Of a stretch of DNA of 64,000 nt, positions 8,790 to 18,893 are shown one piece after another (the first letter of the stretch is position 1; every line of letters starts with the position of its first letter). This DNA is from Salegentibacter_A chungangensis. GTDB taxonomy: Bacteria > Bacteroidota > Bacteroidia > Flavobacteriales > Flavobacteriaceae. Below the pieces are notes generated by a model. The model did no database searches and had not been told where the DNA came from. It worked only from the letters and a program-made list of their open reading frames with translations. The position numbers were made by a program, and so were the translations under genes. The DNA is taken from the NCBI RefSeq assembly GCF_042678405.1, contig NZ_JBHTLI010000001.1, forward strand, positions 2,046,001-2,110,000, given 5' to 3'.

Positions 8790-11495
8790 TTGCAAACAAA
8801 TATACCCAATATACTTTTTTGCTGCATTTTTATACTCCTGAGCCCAGTGTTTCTAACAGCTCAGGAAATTAATAATGATTCCGGTATCGAGGTTCAGGCT
8901 GAACGTGACAGTCTGGTCTATGTTGGCGATTCTCTCCCCCTGGCAAAGACCATTAAGATGCAGGACAGTATCCTCCAGGACAGCATCAAGCCTCAGGGCA
9001 ACCAGCTAATTACCGATGTGGTCAAGTATAAGGCCAAAGATTATATGCGCCTTAGTGCTAAAGAGAATAAAATGTATCTCTATAATGAGGCCGAAATCAC
9101 CTACCAGGATATGATCATTCAGGCAGGGCATATTATTATTGATAATAATAAAAATGAAGTCTATGCATACGGAATTCCGGATTCTACAGGAGCTTATTCT
9201 CAAAGACCTGTATTTACACAGGCTCAAAGAACGGTAGAACCCGATTCCATACGGTTTAATTTTGATACGGAAAGAGCCCTGGTCTATAATTCAAGAACCC
9301 AGGAAGCCCAGTTCAACGTGAAAGGAGAGGTCACTAAAAGAGAGAACGATTCGGTGTATTTTATGAAGAATGTGAAGTTCACCACCTCAAAAGATGTAGA
9401 AGACCCTGAATATTACTTCTATGCAAGACGAATAAAATTTGTTCCGGATAAAAAGATCGTTTCAGGACTGGTGAATATGTACATTGCCGATGTGCCTACG
9501 CCACTTGGCCTGCCCTTCGGGTATTTCCCTTTAACCGAAGAAGAGACCTCGGGTTTTATTATTCCCTCTTTTGGAGACAGCCGCTACGGCTACAACCTTC
9601 AGAACGGGGGGTATTACTTTGCCATCAGCGATTATGCGGACCTCCTTGTGCTGGGTGACTATTATACCAACGGGAGCTATGCTCTAAGAATGGAATCGAA
9701 TTATGCGAAACGCTATAAATTCAGAGGGAACCTTAGTTTGCGATATGAAAAGCTGCTCACCAGTGAGCGTGGCTTTCCGGATTATTCAGAAAGGTCGGTT
9801 TATAATATCAGGTGGTCTCACAGCCAGGATTCCAAGGCAAATCCGAGTTCCAGATTTTCAGCTTCGGTAAACCTTGGGAGTAGTACTTATTATCAGGAAT
9901 CGGTCAATCAAACCAACACCGCTAACTTCCTGAACAATACTTTAAGCTCTTCGGTTTCCTATTCCAAGACCTTTGAAGGAGACCCGCAGGTGAACCTTAG
10001 TATCGCTGCAAGGCATTCCCAGAACACCAGGACGCAAAGCATAAATATGAGCCTGCCAACTATTCAGGCAAGTATGTCGCGAATCTATCCTTTCGCTCCC
10101 AAAGTGGGGGCCAAAAAGGGGATCATAGAAAATATCAACCTTCAGTATAATTTCAGGGCCGAGAACAGGATCAATACTACAGACTCTCTGTTTTTCAAAC
10201 CGGGAATGTTCAAGACTGCAGATGTGGGGGCGCAACATACCATTCCGGTTTCCACCAATTTCAAGTTATTCAAATACCTTAGCGTCAGCACAAGCGCCAA
10301 TTACAATGAAACCTGGGTGCTAAAGACCTTTGAAAAGTCTTTTGATGAAAGAACAAATGAGGTAGTGACCGACACTATAAATGAATTCGATTCTTACCGT
10401 ACTTATGGTTTCAGTTCAAGCATAGGAACCACCGTTTACGGGATGAAGAGCTTCGGGAAGGATAAAAAGATACAGGCTATAAGGCACGTGATGAGACCTT
10501 CCATAAGTTATAATTTAAATCCCGGCTTTGATCAGTATTTTGATAGTTACGAGAGGCCTGATCCTGCAAACCCTGACGATATCGCCCTGGTAGATTATTC
10601 CCGTTTTGACGGAACGCTGTATGGAGCACCCGGCAGGTTGTTTTCAAGTTCTATTGGGCTTAACATCAGTAATACCCTGGAAGCAAAGGTGCGCTCAAAA
10701 GACAGTACGGCTACCGAGCCTAAAAAGATCAAGTTGCTGAATAATTTTAGTATGAGCACTTCCTACAGCCTGTCCAGAGATTCACTTCGCCTCTCTCCTA
10801 TCGCTCTTCGCGGAAGCATCCCGATCATCGACAACAAACTGGATATTAACCTCGCGGGTAACCTCGACATCTATGCCCTGGACAACAATAACCGAAGGAT
10901 AGATAAGCTTAACATTAATAATGGCGGTAGTCTTTTCAGGTTTACCAACGCGAATGTGAGCTTTGGCTATTCCTTTTCGAGTAAGGATTTTGAAAAGGAC
11001 GGAGAAGAGACTGAAGATAATATAGAGAATGAGAGTTACAGGAATGGTGGGCGTCGTGATGACCTCTTTGGGAAGGGTACCGACCTTGATGGAACTTTTT
11101 ACGAAGATGAGGATAAATTTGGTGACGATGAAAAGAAAGAAGACAACGAATGGTATAACTATAAAATTCCGTGGGATATCAGGCTGTCTTATACAATGAC
11201 CTACAATAATACTGCTAGGCAGAATGAGATCACCTCGCACTCCCTTATGTTCTCAGGAGATGTGGAGCTTTCCCCTAAATGGGTCGTTGGAGCTTCTTCC
11301 GGGTTTGACATCAAGGAAAAGGGCTTTACTTACACTCAGCTCCGGTTTCAACGAGACCTTGATTCGTGGCGAATGAGCTTTAACTGGGTTCCGTTTAGCC
11401 AGAGGCGTTCCTGGTATTTCTTTATCGGGATTAAGTCTTCTGTTCTTAGTGATATTAAATATGATAAACGAAGAGAACCGGACAGAAACCTTTAA
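8790..11495 (+). CDS. lptD: LPS-assembly outer membrane protein LptD
   Basis: A 901-residue outer membrane protein that inserts lipopolysaccharide into the outer leaflet. A signal peptide (about 1-24, ending FLTAQ) precedes an OstA/LptA-like beta-jellyroll (about 70-215, with AKENKMYLYNEAEITYQDM and KNEVYAYGIPDSTG). A long C-terminal beta-barrel full of alternating aromatic residues follows and ends near WVPFSQRRSWYFFIGIKSS. The start is TTG; no ATG lies in frame upstream, and the signal peptide begins right there. An acidic low-complexity loop (EDEDKFGDDEKKEDNE) is seen near 770. ridA follows after 14 bases. Confidence 0.92.
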   Translation: MQTNIPNILFCCIFILLSPVFLTAQEINNDSGIEVQAERDSLVYVGDSLPLAKTIKMQDSILQDSIKPQGNQLITDVVKYKAKDYMRLSAKENKMYLYNEAEITYQDMIIQAGHIIIDNNKNEVYAYGIPDSTGAYSQRPVFTQAQRTVEPDSIRFNFDTERALVYNSRTQEAQFNVKGEVTKRENDSVYFMKNVKFTTSKDVEDPEYYFYARRIKFVPDKKIVSGLVNMYIADVPTPLGLPFGYFPLTEEETSGFIIPSFGDSRYGYNLQNGGYYFAISDYADLLVLGDYYTNGSYALRMESNYAKRYKFRGNLSLRYEKLLTSERGFPDYSERSVYNIRWSHSQDSKANPSSRFSASVNLGSSTYYQESVNQTNTANFLNNTLSSSVSYSKTFEGDPQVNLSIAARHSQNTRTQSINMSLPTIQASMSRIYPFAPKVGAKKGIIENINLQYNFRAENRINTTDSLFFKPGMFKTADVGAQHTIPVSTNFKLFKYLSVSTSANYNETWVLKTFEKSFDERTNEVVTDTINEFDSYRTYGFSSSIGTTVYGMKSFGKDKKIQAIRHVMRPSISYNLNPGFDQYFDSYERPDPANPDDIALVDYSRFDGTLYGAPGRLFSSSIGLNISNTLEAKVRSKDSTATEPKKIKLLNNFSMSTSYSLSRDSLRLSPIALRGSIPIIDNKLDINLAGNLDIYALDNNNRRIDKLNINNGGSLFRFTNANVSFGYSFSSKDFEKDGEETEDNIENESYRNGGRRDDLFGKGTDLDGTFYEDEDKFGDDEKKEDNEWYNYKIPWDIRLSYTMTYNNTARQNEITSHSLMFSGDVELSPKWVVGASSGFDIKEKGFTYTQLRFQRDLDSWRMSFNWVPFSQRRSWYFFIGIKSSVLSDIKYDKRREPDRNL

Positions 11496-11509
11496 TAAAT
11501 TCCAAGATT

Positions 11510-11899
11510 ATGAAAAAGATCATCACAACAAAGAATGCACCGGCACCTATAGGGCCGTATAACCAGGCTATATTGACCGGTAACACCTTATACATATCAG
11601 GACAGATCGCTATAAATCCGGAAACGGGAGAGCTTGAGACTAACGAACTTGCTCAGGAAACCAAAAGGGTGATGGAGAACCTCAAAGCTATCTTGAATGA
11701 AGCCGAAATGGATTTTGAGAATGTGATCAAAACCTCCATTTTCATCAGTGATATGAACAACTTCGCTAAGATCAATGAGGTTTACAGTAGTTATTTTGAT
11801 GCCGATACTGCACCGGCAAGAGAAACCGTAGAAGTAGCCAATTTACCTAAATTCGTAAATGTTGAGATAAGCGCTATCGCTGTTAAATTCCCTGGATAA
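11510..11899 (+). CDS. ridA: RidA family reactive intermediate deaminase
   Basis: A 129-residue member of the YjgF/YER057c/UK114 family, which hydrolyses reactive enamine/imine intermediates released by PLP-dependent enzymes. Family motifs are APAPIGPYNQA near the start, LYISGQIAINPETGEL, and PARETVEVANLP near residues 104-115, which contains the arginine that binds the substrate carboxylate. The length is typical. The gene is probably co-transcribed with lptD. Its last 17 bases overlap the end of convergent mgsA. Confidence 0.93.
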   Translation: MKKIITTKNAPAPIGPYNQAILTGNTLYISGQIAINPETGELETNELAQETKRVMENLKAILNEAEMDFENVIKTSIFISDMNNFAKINEVYSSYFDADTAPARETVEVANLPKFVNVEISAIAVKFPG

Positions 11900-12248
11900 G
11901 AAGCTTTGCCGTCGCCGGGTTTGTTGCCAACGCAACATTGTGTACATCACACAATCTCATCAGCATAAAAATATCGGGTTCGTGGGGGTGTTTATCTAAA
12001 GGATCCCTGAAGAAGACCACCATATCTATAAGCCCTTCGGCTACCCGGGCTGCAATTTGAGCATCACCGCCAATAGGTCCTGAAAGTAATTTTTCAACCT
12101 CAAAACCGGCAGCTTCGGTCTTGGCCCCGGTGGTACCCGTTGCAATGAGGTTTATTTCTTTAGACTGCAGGGTTTGCCTGTGTTCATTGAGAAACTGAAC
12201 CATTTCGGCCTTCTTTCCGTTATGGGCAATTATTGCAATTGTTTTCAT
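11883..12248 (-). CDS. mgsA: Methylglyoxal synthase MgsA
   Basis: A 121-residue enzyme that converts dihydroxyacetone phosphate to methylglyoxal and phosphate, a bypass of lower glycolysis used when phosphate is short. Motifs include IIAHNGKKAEMV, LIATGTTG, LLSGPIGGDAQIAARV (phosphate binding and catalytic Asp) and MVVFFRDPLDKHPHEPDI. The protein is shorter than the ~150-residue E. coli enzyme but keeps all core motifs. It follows pfkA by 3 bases in the same transcript, so phosphofructokinase and the methylglyoxal branch may be co-regulated. Confidence 0.93.
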   Translation of the reverse strand: MKTIAIIAHNGKKAEMVQFLNEHRQTLQSKEINLIATGTTGAKTEAAGFEVEKLLSGPIGGDAQIAARVAEGLIDMVVFFRDPLDKHPHEPDIFMLMRLCDVHNVALATNPATAKLLIQGI

Positions 12249-12251
12249 AGA

Positions 12252-13241
12252 TCAGGTAGATAATATATCTGAGATTCTTAGCAGGTCCTTATTCATTACC
12301 GGCTTACTTTTTAAAGCTTTATCCAGGTCGCAGGATTCAATTTCATTGTTCAGCATTCCAACCATTTGGTCTCGCTTCCCATCCAATAACAGCTCCACTG
12401 CCTTTATGGAAAGTCTGCTGGCCAGGACCCTGTCAAAACAGCTTGGGCTACCTCCTCTTTGGATATGTCCTAACACAGTCACTTTAGCATCATACCTTGG
12501 AAGGTTTTCCTTAACATATTCGGCAAGTTCAAAAACGTTCTTCCCGATTTTATCGCCTTCTGAAACAACAACGATACTGGAGGTTTTTCCGGAACGACGA
12601 CTGCGTTCCAGAGAATCAAGCAATCTTTCAAGGCCAAGATTCTCTTCAGGGATCAGGATCTCTTCAGCACCAGCCCCAATCCCGCTATTCAAAGCAATGA
12701 AGCCTGCATCCCGCCCCATAACTTCAACGAAGAACAGTCTGTTATGTGAACTGGCGGTATCCCTTATCTTATCGATAGCCTCAACAACCGTATTCAAAGC
12801 GGTGTCATAACCAATGGTGAAATTTGTTCCAAAGATATCATTATCGATAGTTCCCGGTACGCCAATAACAGGAATGCCGTGTTCTTTGCTAAATACTTTT
12901 CCGCCACGAAAGGTACCGTCTCCTCCAATTAATATCATTCCATCTACCTCAGCCTCCTTGAGATTTTCAGCTGCTTTGGCACGCCCTTCTTTGGTAAGGA
13001 AATCCTTAGACCTGGCAGATTTAAGAAATGTTCCCCCAAGGTTAATGATGTTTCTCACGCTTCTCGCATTCAATTCTTCATATTCACCGTCTATCATTCC
13101 CTGAAATCCACGGGCGAAGCCCACACATTTTATATGATAATAGGCGCAGGCACGAACCACTGCTCTTATGGCAGCATTCATCCCGGGAGAATCTCCTCCC
13201 GAAGTCATTACGCCAATCTTCTTAATACGATTATTTTCCAT
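12252..13241 (-). CDS. pfkA: ATP-dependent 6-phosphofructokinase
   Basis: A 329-residue glycolytic kinase that phosphorylates fructose 6-phosphate to the 1,6-bisphosphate. Motifs include MTSGGDSPGMNAAIRA, ILIGGDGTFRGG, VPGTIDNDIFGT (catalytic Asp), VEVMGRDAGFIAL and LGHIQRGGSPSCFDR. Glycine at the GGDG position and in PGTIDND points to the ATP-using type rather than the pyrophosphate-using type, which has Asp and Lys there. The gene is the first of a two-gene unit with mgsA; 115 bases separate it from the end of tamB. Confidence 0.95.
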   Translation of the reverse strand: MENNRIKKIGVMTSGGDSPGMNAAIRAVVRACAYYHIKCVGFARGFQGMIDGEYEELNARSVRNIINLGGTFLKSARSKDFLTKEGRAKAAENLKEAEVDGMILIGGDGTFRGGKVFSKEHGIPVIGVPGTIDNDIFGTNFTIGYDTALNTVVEAIDKIRDTASSHNRLFFVEVMGRDAGFIALNSGIGAGAEEILIPEENLGLERLLDSLERSRRSGKTSSIVVVSEGDKIGKNVFELAEYVKENLPRYDAKVTVLGHIQRGGSPSCFDRVLASRLSIKAVELLLDGKRDQMVGMLNNEIESCDLDKALKSKPVMNKDLLRISDILST

Positions 13242-13356
13242 ATAAGTTATTTAGCTATATAAAGCTACAAAGTCTCTTTAAATTATTGATAGAAGCAGGC
13301 TGATTAATTGATAAGTTTATAAAAAATATAACAAACCTGCAGGACGGTGATTTGGG

Positions 13357-16300
13357 TTATTGTTTCACCTTAACATCTTCCGGAAAGCTTATATATTCGG
13401 GAGCCAGTGACTTGGCAGATTTTTCCTGTTCCTCTTCCGCCGCCGTTTTTACGATTTCGGTATTCATTATTTTCCTGATCAGTTCCTTAAAGGTGTCAAA
13501 GTCTACCGAATAGGTAAGTCCTATCCCCTGGGTAAAGCCGATCTCCTCTCCAATAAACTGAATATTGTTCTCGCGGTTAAACACCTTTGCGCGTAGCGTA
13601 CCGTCCTCATTCAGCAGAAAATCGATCTCCAAATCCCCAATTATGATAGATTCAGTCACTCCGCCAATAGGCACCCCAACCTGGCCGTTTATAAGTACAC
13701 GGTCACTTATCTGGGTAGAAAGCGTAAGCCCGAAACGGTCCACGGTTTGCTGATCTGGGGTTCTGTCTCCCTGAACATAATTTACCCCAACCTGGAACTT
13801 TCCGTCATCATCAGCAAAGATATCGTTCACGATACTGGAGGCTCTTTCGGCAAGAGTACCGGTAATGGCATTCTGCCTAAGTCCGAATTCGCTGTAAAAA
13901 GCTCCTTGTGTTACCAGGAACAAAGCCTGAAGTTCCTTACTTGCCCGGTCATCCATTCGGTATTCCAATTCGGAACGGACCACGGAACTTGCATTAGGAA
14001 ATTCAATATCGAAAGTAATATCCGGTTGCGCCACCTGGCCCTGAAGGTTGATGATCACCTCTACCGGGATCTTTCGGTTTATAGAAGGATTTTCCAGTAA
14101 AACAGCAGGATTGGCATTAAGTTCATAGATCGCGCTTACATCAAGCTGGGCCTGCATAGGATTCCCGTCCCAGTTGATACTACCTCCGGATTCCACCTTA
14201 AAAACTTTCTGAACCAGACCGGCATATTTAAAGTTGTAGACTCCTTCGTAAACCACGAAGTCACCCCACATATTGAATTTACCATTGGTATTTATCTCCA
14301 GCAATAAGTTCCCGGCACCGCGCCCCCTTAGGGTACTCCCGCTGGTCTGGTCTACCACTACTTCAACTTCAGCATCATTGGTGACATCCAGGTCAAAGAT
14401 CATTTCCAATCCTTTCACATCCGGGAGTTCAATTTCCTTTCCGGCCATTCTTGCGGCCTTTTCTTCAGGCGATAAAAAGTGAATAAATGAATTATCACCA
14501 ACAGATTCAGAATCGTTTAACGGGATCTTGAAAACCGTTCCTTTTTCTGTGGTGGCATTCACATCTATCACCAGCTCGTCTGTAGGACCTTTAATGCTTG
14601 CATCCCCGCTTATAAAGGCAGTTCCGTAATACAGGGCATCCTCATCGGCTTCGGTATCCAAGACAAGCATCCTGTCGGTAGTTATAGCCAGATCAAGCAT
14701 CCATTCAGAGAAATTCCTATGCGAAATGCTCCCGTCAAGGACTCCCTTAGTCTTATACTTGGTATCAATGATGCCAATATTATCAAAAACGAATTTCTGC
14801 TTGGTAAGGTTCACCACGGCCTGATCCATAAAGTCCAGATCCACATTAAGATAAGGGATATTTAAGCCCGCGTCGTCAAGGACTAACTGCCCGGAAAAAT
14901 CAGGGTTTTTATAATTACCCATCACCTTGGCCCTTCCCGTAGCATAACCTCTCATATCGGTAAGCACATCACCCCCTAAAGGACTGAATGCAGCAAGGCT
15001 TAGTTCGTCCAGCTTAACATCAAGGTCTATCGTGGGTTCATTTCCGGATACATCTATATTTCCAACTGCATTCAAGGACTCAAAACCTTCTTTCCTAAGT
15101 GTGGCATCTACAGAATAATTAGTAAGATTTTCATTTCCTTCAACATCAAGCCTGAGTTTTCCTAATAAGTTCTGGTTTATGGTAAGGGAATCTATACTCA
15201 TAGAGGTGGCAGGATAATATGCCCCATTCTCCTGAAGTAAGTTCAGTTTCCCGTTGAGGGTTCCTGCAAGATCAAGGCTGTCAATGTCCGGTGTAACTTT
15301 CCCGATATCCACATTATCAAACTCCATTTTAAAATTCTTGTATGTGGTATCCCGCATAGAACCACTTAACCTGATTTCTTCATTCTTATGACTCATCACC
15401 AAAGAATCGATCACGATCTCACTGAAGTTCTTATCGAAAATGATCTTGTTGCTTTTATTGGCTTCTTTGTTCAGGAACCATTCATTTCCCTTGAATTTGA
15501 TATCGGACTTCTGAATTCCCACCACAGATTTGTTTTCTTTGTTAATGGTGTGAAACAGGTTCAGGTTAAAGACATCATTATTCTCTTTGCCACCCTGGAA
15601 TTCTGAACGAATAAATAGGGTATCCCGCTGGGTTACATTGATGAAGCTGAATTCTGAAAAACTATACAGATCGGTGGCAACACTGTCAGATTCGAAGAAT
15701 GTGTTATAGATGGGGTTTGTGTTGTCTACCTGCAAATTAACGTCTTTAAACATATTGTCGAAAGCGTCGATTTGCGGTGATTTAAAACTGAGCTTAAATT
15801 CAGACTCGTCAGACTCTACCCTTCCTTTTATGAGGGTGTTTGGCGCCAGGGTGATCTTAGGAAAGAAAACTTCTACGATCTTATTATAGATCTCGAAGTT
15901 AAATTCCATATACTGGTTTTTTGTGATCGTGGAAGGCTTATAGTTCGTATAAATGCTTCCCAATGAGTTTTCGAACAAGGGGCGTACTTCAGCCAATTTA
16001 AATTCTCCGGTAACCTCCCCGCTTATCACATCGGGTGAATTTACGGTAATGGTTCGCTCATTGCCTTCAAAGCTTGAAGTGATACTAAAATCGTCGAAAT
16101 AATAAAGGTCGTTCTGGTTGCGGTAGGAAGTATTTAATAGCATAATCCTTCCAAAAGCATTATCTACCGTAGTCCCTTTCATATTCATTATCACATCTCC
16201 CTTGAAAATAGAGATGCTATCCCTGGAAATGAAATTTAAGGCATTTAGATCAGCATACTGTACCGATGCTTCAAAATCATAAACATTTATATCTTCAGAC

Positions 16301-17772
16301 AGGTCTGCAAGGCCATTGAACTCCATCTGGAGATTCGGATCGTTAGAGATCATATTCCCATTAAAAACAGGGTTCCTGAGGTTCCCGATCACCCGAATAT
16401 CCTTATAAGTATAGTTATTGTAGGTAAGTTGTGAAACCTGGCCTTTTAGCTCGGTATCCAAATTTTCCTGGTCCAGGCCGCTACCGTCTATATTAAGGTC
16501 GAAATTGATCTTCCCGAGGGCCTCGTTCTCTACAAGACGTCCAATGTTGAAATCGTGCACTATAAGATTCCCTTTATAGGTAGATCTTGTCGAATTATCA
16601 AGATTCTTTAACACCATCTCGGCCTTGGCTGTACCCAGTTGGGAAGAGATATCCACATCGGCATCTACCGAGTTGGTGGTCACTATCCCGTTCCCCTGCA
16701 TCCGTACACTTCCAAATTTACTCAGGTCTTTCGGAAGTTTTCCCGCTAACGGCCCCGGAAGAAAATTTACGAGATCATAATAATTGATCGTAAATTCATT
16801 AAAATCCCCGATAAGGTTAAAATCTTTGCCCTGGTCAGAAAAGGCACCTTTTACATTGAATTCTCCATAAACAGAAGTCCGGTCCAGTCCTTCCAGTTCA
16901 AAGCTTTTTAGATCGAAATCATTGAGGTAACCACTAAAATCGGTACTGAAATGCAGTAATTCTCCCCTTCCGAAGCCATTATAAAAACCTTTCAGGTCAC
17001 TGCTCGAAAGTGTGGACTGATCGAAAACAGCATCAATTTTAACCTTATTCTCAAAATCGGAAAATTCTTCAAGGGTGTAAGTAAAATCAATATCGGCATT
17101 AAGCACACTTCCCGGCCCGGTTTGCAGCACAAATTCCTTAAGTGCCATATTTGTGGGGGTATAGGTAAACCTGGTGCTTAAGTTCTCAATGGGAATGCCT
17201 CTCTTTTCATATCCGCTTAATTTCTGAATTTCAGTACTAATCTCACCTCCGGCTATTTTCAGATCTTCAGCCAAAAGGTTAAGGCTGTCCAGCACTACCA
17301 CATCAGGGTTTTCAAGCTCCTCGTCTATATAGTTATAATGGCTGTTCAGGATCTCTACCGTACTCACATTAAGGGTAAAGGCGGTACTGTCTCCGGATGG
17401 CTCCTTTCTTAGCTTATCCAGGAAAAGGCTGAAGTTATCCTTCTCCTCTCCCCTGTATTTTGTCATATTGAAGGTAAGGTCCCAGATGACGGTTTTCCCA
17501 AGATTAGGGGAATTATTCATTAACCTCGATAGGCTTAACAGCGAAGACCTCAGTTCACCGGCGTGAATTAAAGTATCCCCGTGATGATCTTCCAGATAGA
17601 CATTATTTAATTTAACTTTGCCAAAATATCCAATCTTCACCTTGTCAATAGAAAGGTTGATGTTATTCTTTTGGTTAAGGGAGTCTGTTAACTTTCTTGC
17701 AACCGATGTTTGTACGGCAGGAATAGAGAAGATTATCAGGATCAAGATAAAAAGTAAAACCAGCGCAACCAC
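13357..17772 (-). CDS. tamB: TamB-like translocation and assembly module protein (DUF490)
   Basis: A 1471-residue AsmA/TamB-class protein. One N-terminal membrane segment (LVLLFILILIIFSIPAVQ) is followed by a very long beta-rich, repetitive periplasmic region and a C-terminal DUF490 domain (about 1080-1450, with GDFVVYEGVYNFKYAG and QVGVNYVQGDRTPDQQ). Proteins of this shape bridge the membranes and move phospholipid or help assemble outer membrane proteins. The GTG start is the first standard start codon after an in-frame TAA 13 codons upstream. The residues before it (KFWKILTRT) look like natural N-terminal sequence, so translation may begin at an unusual codon slightly upstream. It is divergent from tsaD. 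Confidence 0.88.
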   Translation of the reverse strand: MVALVLLFILILIIFSIPAVQTSVARKLTDSLNQKNNINLSIDKVKIGYFGKVKLNNVYLEDHHGDTLIHAGELRSSLLSLSRLMNNSPNLGKTVIWDLTFNMTKYRGEEKDNFSLFLDKLRKEPSGDSTAFTLNVSTVEILNSHYNYIDEELENPDVVVLDSLNLLAEDLKIAGGEISTEIQKLSGYEKRGIPIENLSTRFTYTPTNMALKEFVLQTGPGSVLNADIDFTYTLEEFSDFENKVKIDAVFDQSTLSSSDLKGFYNGFGRGELLHFSTDFSGYLNDFDLKSFELEGLDRTSVYGEFNVKGAFSDQGKDFNLIGDFNEFTINYYDLVNFLPGPLAGKLPKDLSKFGSVRMQGNGIVTTNSVDADVDISSQLGTAKAEMVLKNLDNSTRSTYKGNLIVHDFNIGRLVENEALGKINFDLNIDGSGLDQENLDTELKGQVSQLTYNNYTYKDIRVIGNLRNPVFNGNMISNDPNLQMEFNGLADLSEDINVYDFEASVQYADLNALNFISRDSISIFKGDVIMNMKGTTVDNAFGRIMLLNTSYRNQNDLYYFDDFSITSSFEGNERTITVNSPDVISGEVTGEFKLAEVRPLFENSLGSIYTNYKPSTITKNQYMEFNFEIYNKIVEVFFPKITLAPNTLIKGRVESDESEFKLSFKSPQIDAFDNMFKDVNLQVDNTNPIYNTFFESDSVATDLYSFSEFSFINVTQRDTLFIRSEFQGGKENNDVFNLNLFHTINKENKSVVGIQKSDIKFKGNEWFLNKEANKSNKIIFDKNFSEIVIDSLVMSHKNEEIRLSGSMRDTTYKNFKMEFDNVDIGKVTPDIDSLDLAGTLNGKLNLLQENGAYYPATSMSIDSLTINQNLLGKLRLDVEGNENLTNYSVDATLRKEGFESLNAVGNIDVSGNEPTIDLDVKLDELSLAAFSPLGGDVLTDMRGYATGRAKVMGNYKNPDFSGQLVLDDAGLNIPYLNVDLDFMDQAVVNLTKQKFVFDNIGIIDTKYKTKGVLDGSISHRNFSEWMLDLAITTDRMLVLDTEADEDALYYGTAFISGDASIKGPTDELVIDVNATTEKGTVFKIPLNDSESVGDNSFIHFLSPEEKAARMAGKEIELPDVKGLEMIFDLDVTNDAEVEVVVDQTSGSTLRGRGAGNLLLEINTNGKFNMWGDFVVYEGVYNFKYAGLVQKVFKVESGGSINWDGNPMQAQLDVSAIYELNANPAVLLENPSINRKIPVEVIINLQGQVAQPDITFDIEFPNASSVVRSELEYRMDDRASKELQALFLVTQGAFYSEFGLRQNAITGTLAERASSIVNDIFADDDGKFQVGVNYVQGDRTPDQQTVDRFGLTLSTQISDRVLINGQVGVPIGGVTESIIIGDLEIDFLLNEDGTLRAKVFNRENNIQFIGEEIGFTQGIGLTYSVDFDTFKELIRKIMNTEIVKTAAEEEQEKSAKSLAPEYISFPEDVKVKQ

Positions 17773-17819
17773 TGTTCTAGTTAATATTTTCCAGAATTTT
17801 TTGATACGCTTTTAAGTTT

Positions 17820-17827
17820 TAACTTTG
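17820..17827 (+). promoter_or_regulatory. Probable -7 promoter element for the tsaD operon
   Basis: TAACTTTG fits the Bacteroidota consensus TAnnTTTG. It is preceded by a T-rich stretch (TTTTTTG) 16-20 bases upstream that could act as the -33 element. Transcription would begin near 17834, about 33 bases before the tsaD ATG. Confidence 0.5.
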
Positions 17828-17866
17828 TAACACAATATTAACAAATTCTATGCCCAATAACTCTTA

Positions 17867-18889
17867 ATGTCAACACAAAATATTTACATTTTAGGGATTG
17901 AATCTTCCTGCGACGACACCGCCGCAGCGGTACTTCATAATGGCAAAATATTATCGAATATTGTCGCCACCCAGGAGGTTCATAAACAATACGGTGGTGT
18001 TGTTCCTGAACTTGCATCCAGGGCCCATCAGCAAAATATCGTTCCGGTGATCCATCAGGCAATAGCCAAAGCAAATATCGTTAAAAAAGACATATCTGCA
18101 ATTGCTTTTACAAGAGGCCCCGGATTAATGGGTTCATTGCTCGTTGGCACCTCTTTCGCTAAGTCCCTGGCGATGGGGCTGGATATTCCTCTTATTGAGG
18201 TTAACCATATGCAGGCCCACATTTTAGCACATTTTATTAAGGAAGATGGTTTTGATCAGCCTGAATTTCCCTTTATCGGACTCACCATTAGTGGCGGTCA
18301 TACCCAGATCGTGAAGGTTTCTGACTATTTTGCAATGGAGGTGATTGGAGAAACCATAGATGATGCCGTGGGAGAAGCCTTCGATAAAAGCGCAAAGATC
18401 CTCGGCCTTCCCTATCCCGGCGGACCGTTGATAGATAAATATGCTCAAAAAGGGAATCCTAAGGCATTTAAATTCCCGAAACCTAAGGTAGAAGGTTTGA
18501 ACTTTAGTTTCAGCGGATTCAAAACGGCAGTACTGTATTTTATTCAACGAGAAACCAGGAATAACCCCGACTTCATCAAGGAGAACCTGGAAGATATCTG
18601 CGCTTCCATCCAATATACGATTATAGGTATTCTTACCGATAAACTGAAAAAAGCCGTCAAAGAGACCGGTATCAAACAAATCGCCATTGGCGGCGGTGTG
18701 TCGGCTAATTCGGGGATCAGGAATGCTTTAAAAGAAGCCGAGAAAAAACACGGCTGGAAATGTTTTATTCCTAAATTTGAATATACCACAGATAATGCGG
18801 CGATGATTGCTATAGTGGGACACTATAAATTCCTGAAAGGAGAATTTTCAGATTTTTCAACTACGGCAAAGGCACGATATAAAATTTAA
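17867..18889 (+). CDS. tsaD: tRNA N6-threonylcarbamoyladenosine transferase TsaD
   Basis: A 340-residue ASKHA-fold enzyme that transfers threonylcarbamoyl to A37 of ANN-decoding tRNAs with TsaB and TsaE. Motifs are LGIESSCDDTAAAV at the N-terminus, VPELASRAH, the metal-binding NHMQAHILAH, LTISGGHTQI and IAIGGGVSANSGIR near the C-terminus. The length is normal for bacterial TsaD. It is the first gene of a tight plus-strand operon in which most gaps are below 15 bases. Confidence 0.96.
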   Translation: MSTQNIYILGIESSCDDTAAAVLHNGKILSNIVATQEVHKQYGGVVPELASRAHQQNIVPVIHQAIAKANIVKKDISAIAFTRGPGLMGSLLVGTSFAKSLAMGLDIPLIEVNHMQAHILAHFIKEDGFDQPEFPFIGLTISGGHTQIVKVSDYFAMEVIGETIDDAVGEAFDKSAKILGLPYPGGPLIDKYAQKGNPKAFKFPKPKVEGLNFSFSGFKTAVLYFIQRETRNNPDFIKENLEDICASIQYTIIGILTDKLKKAVKETGIKQIAIGGGVSANSGIRNALKEAEKKHGWKCFIPKFEYTTDNAAMIAIVGHYKFLKGEFSDFSTTAKARYKI

Positions 18890-18893
18890 GATT

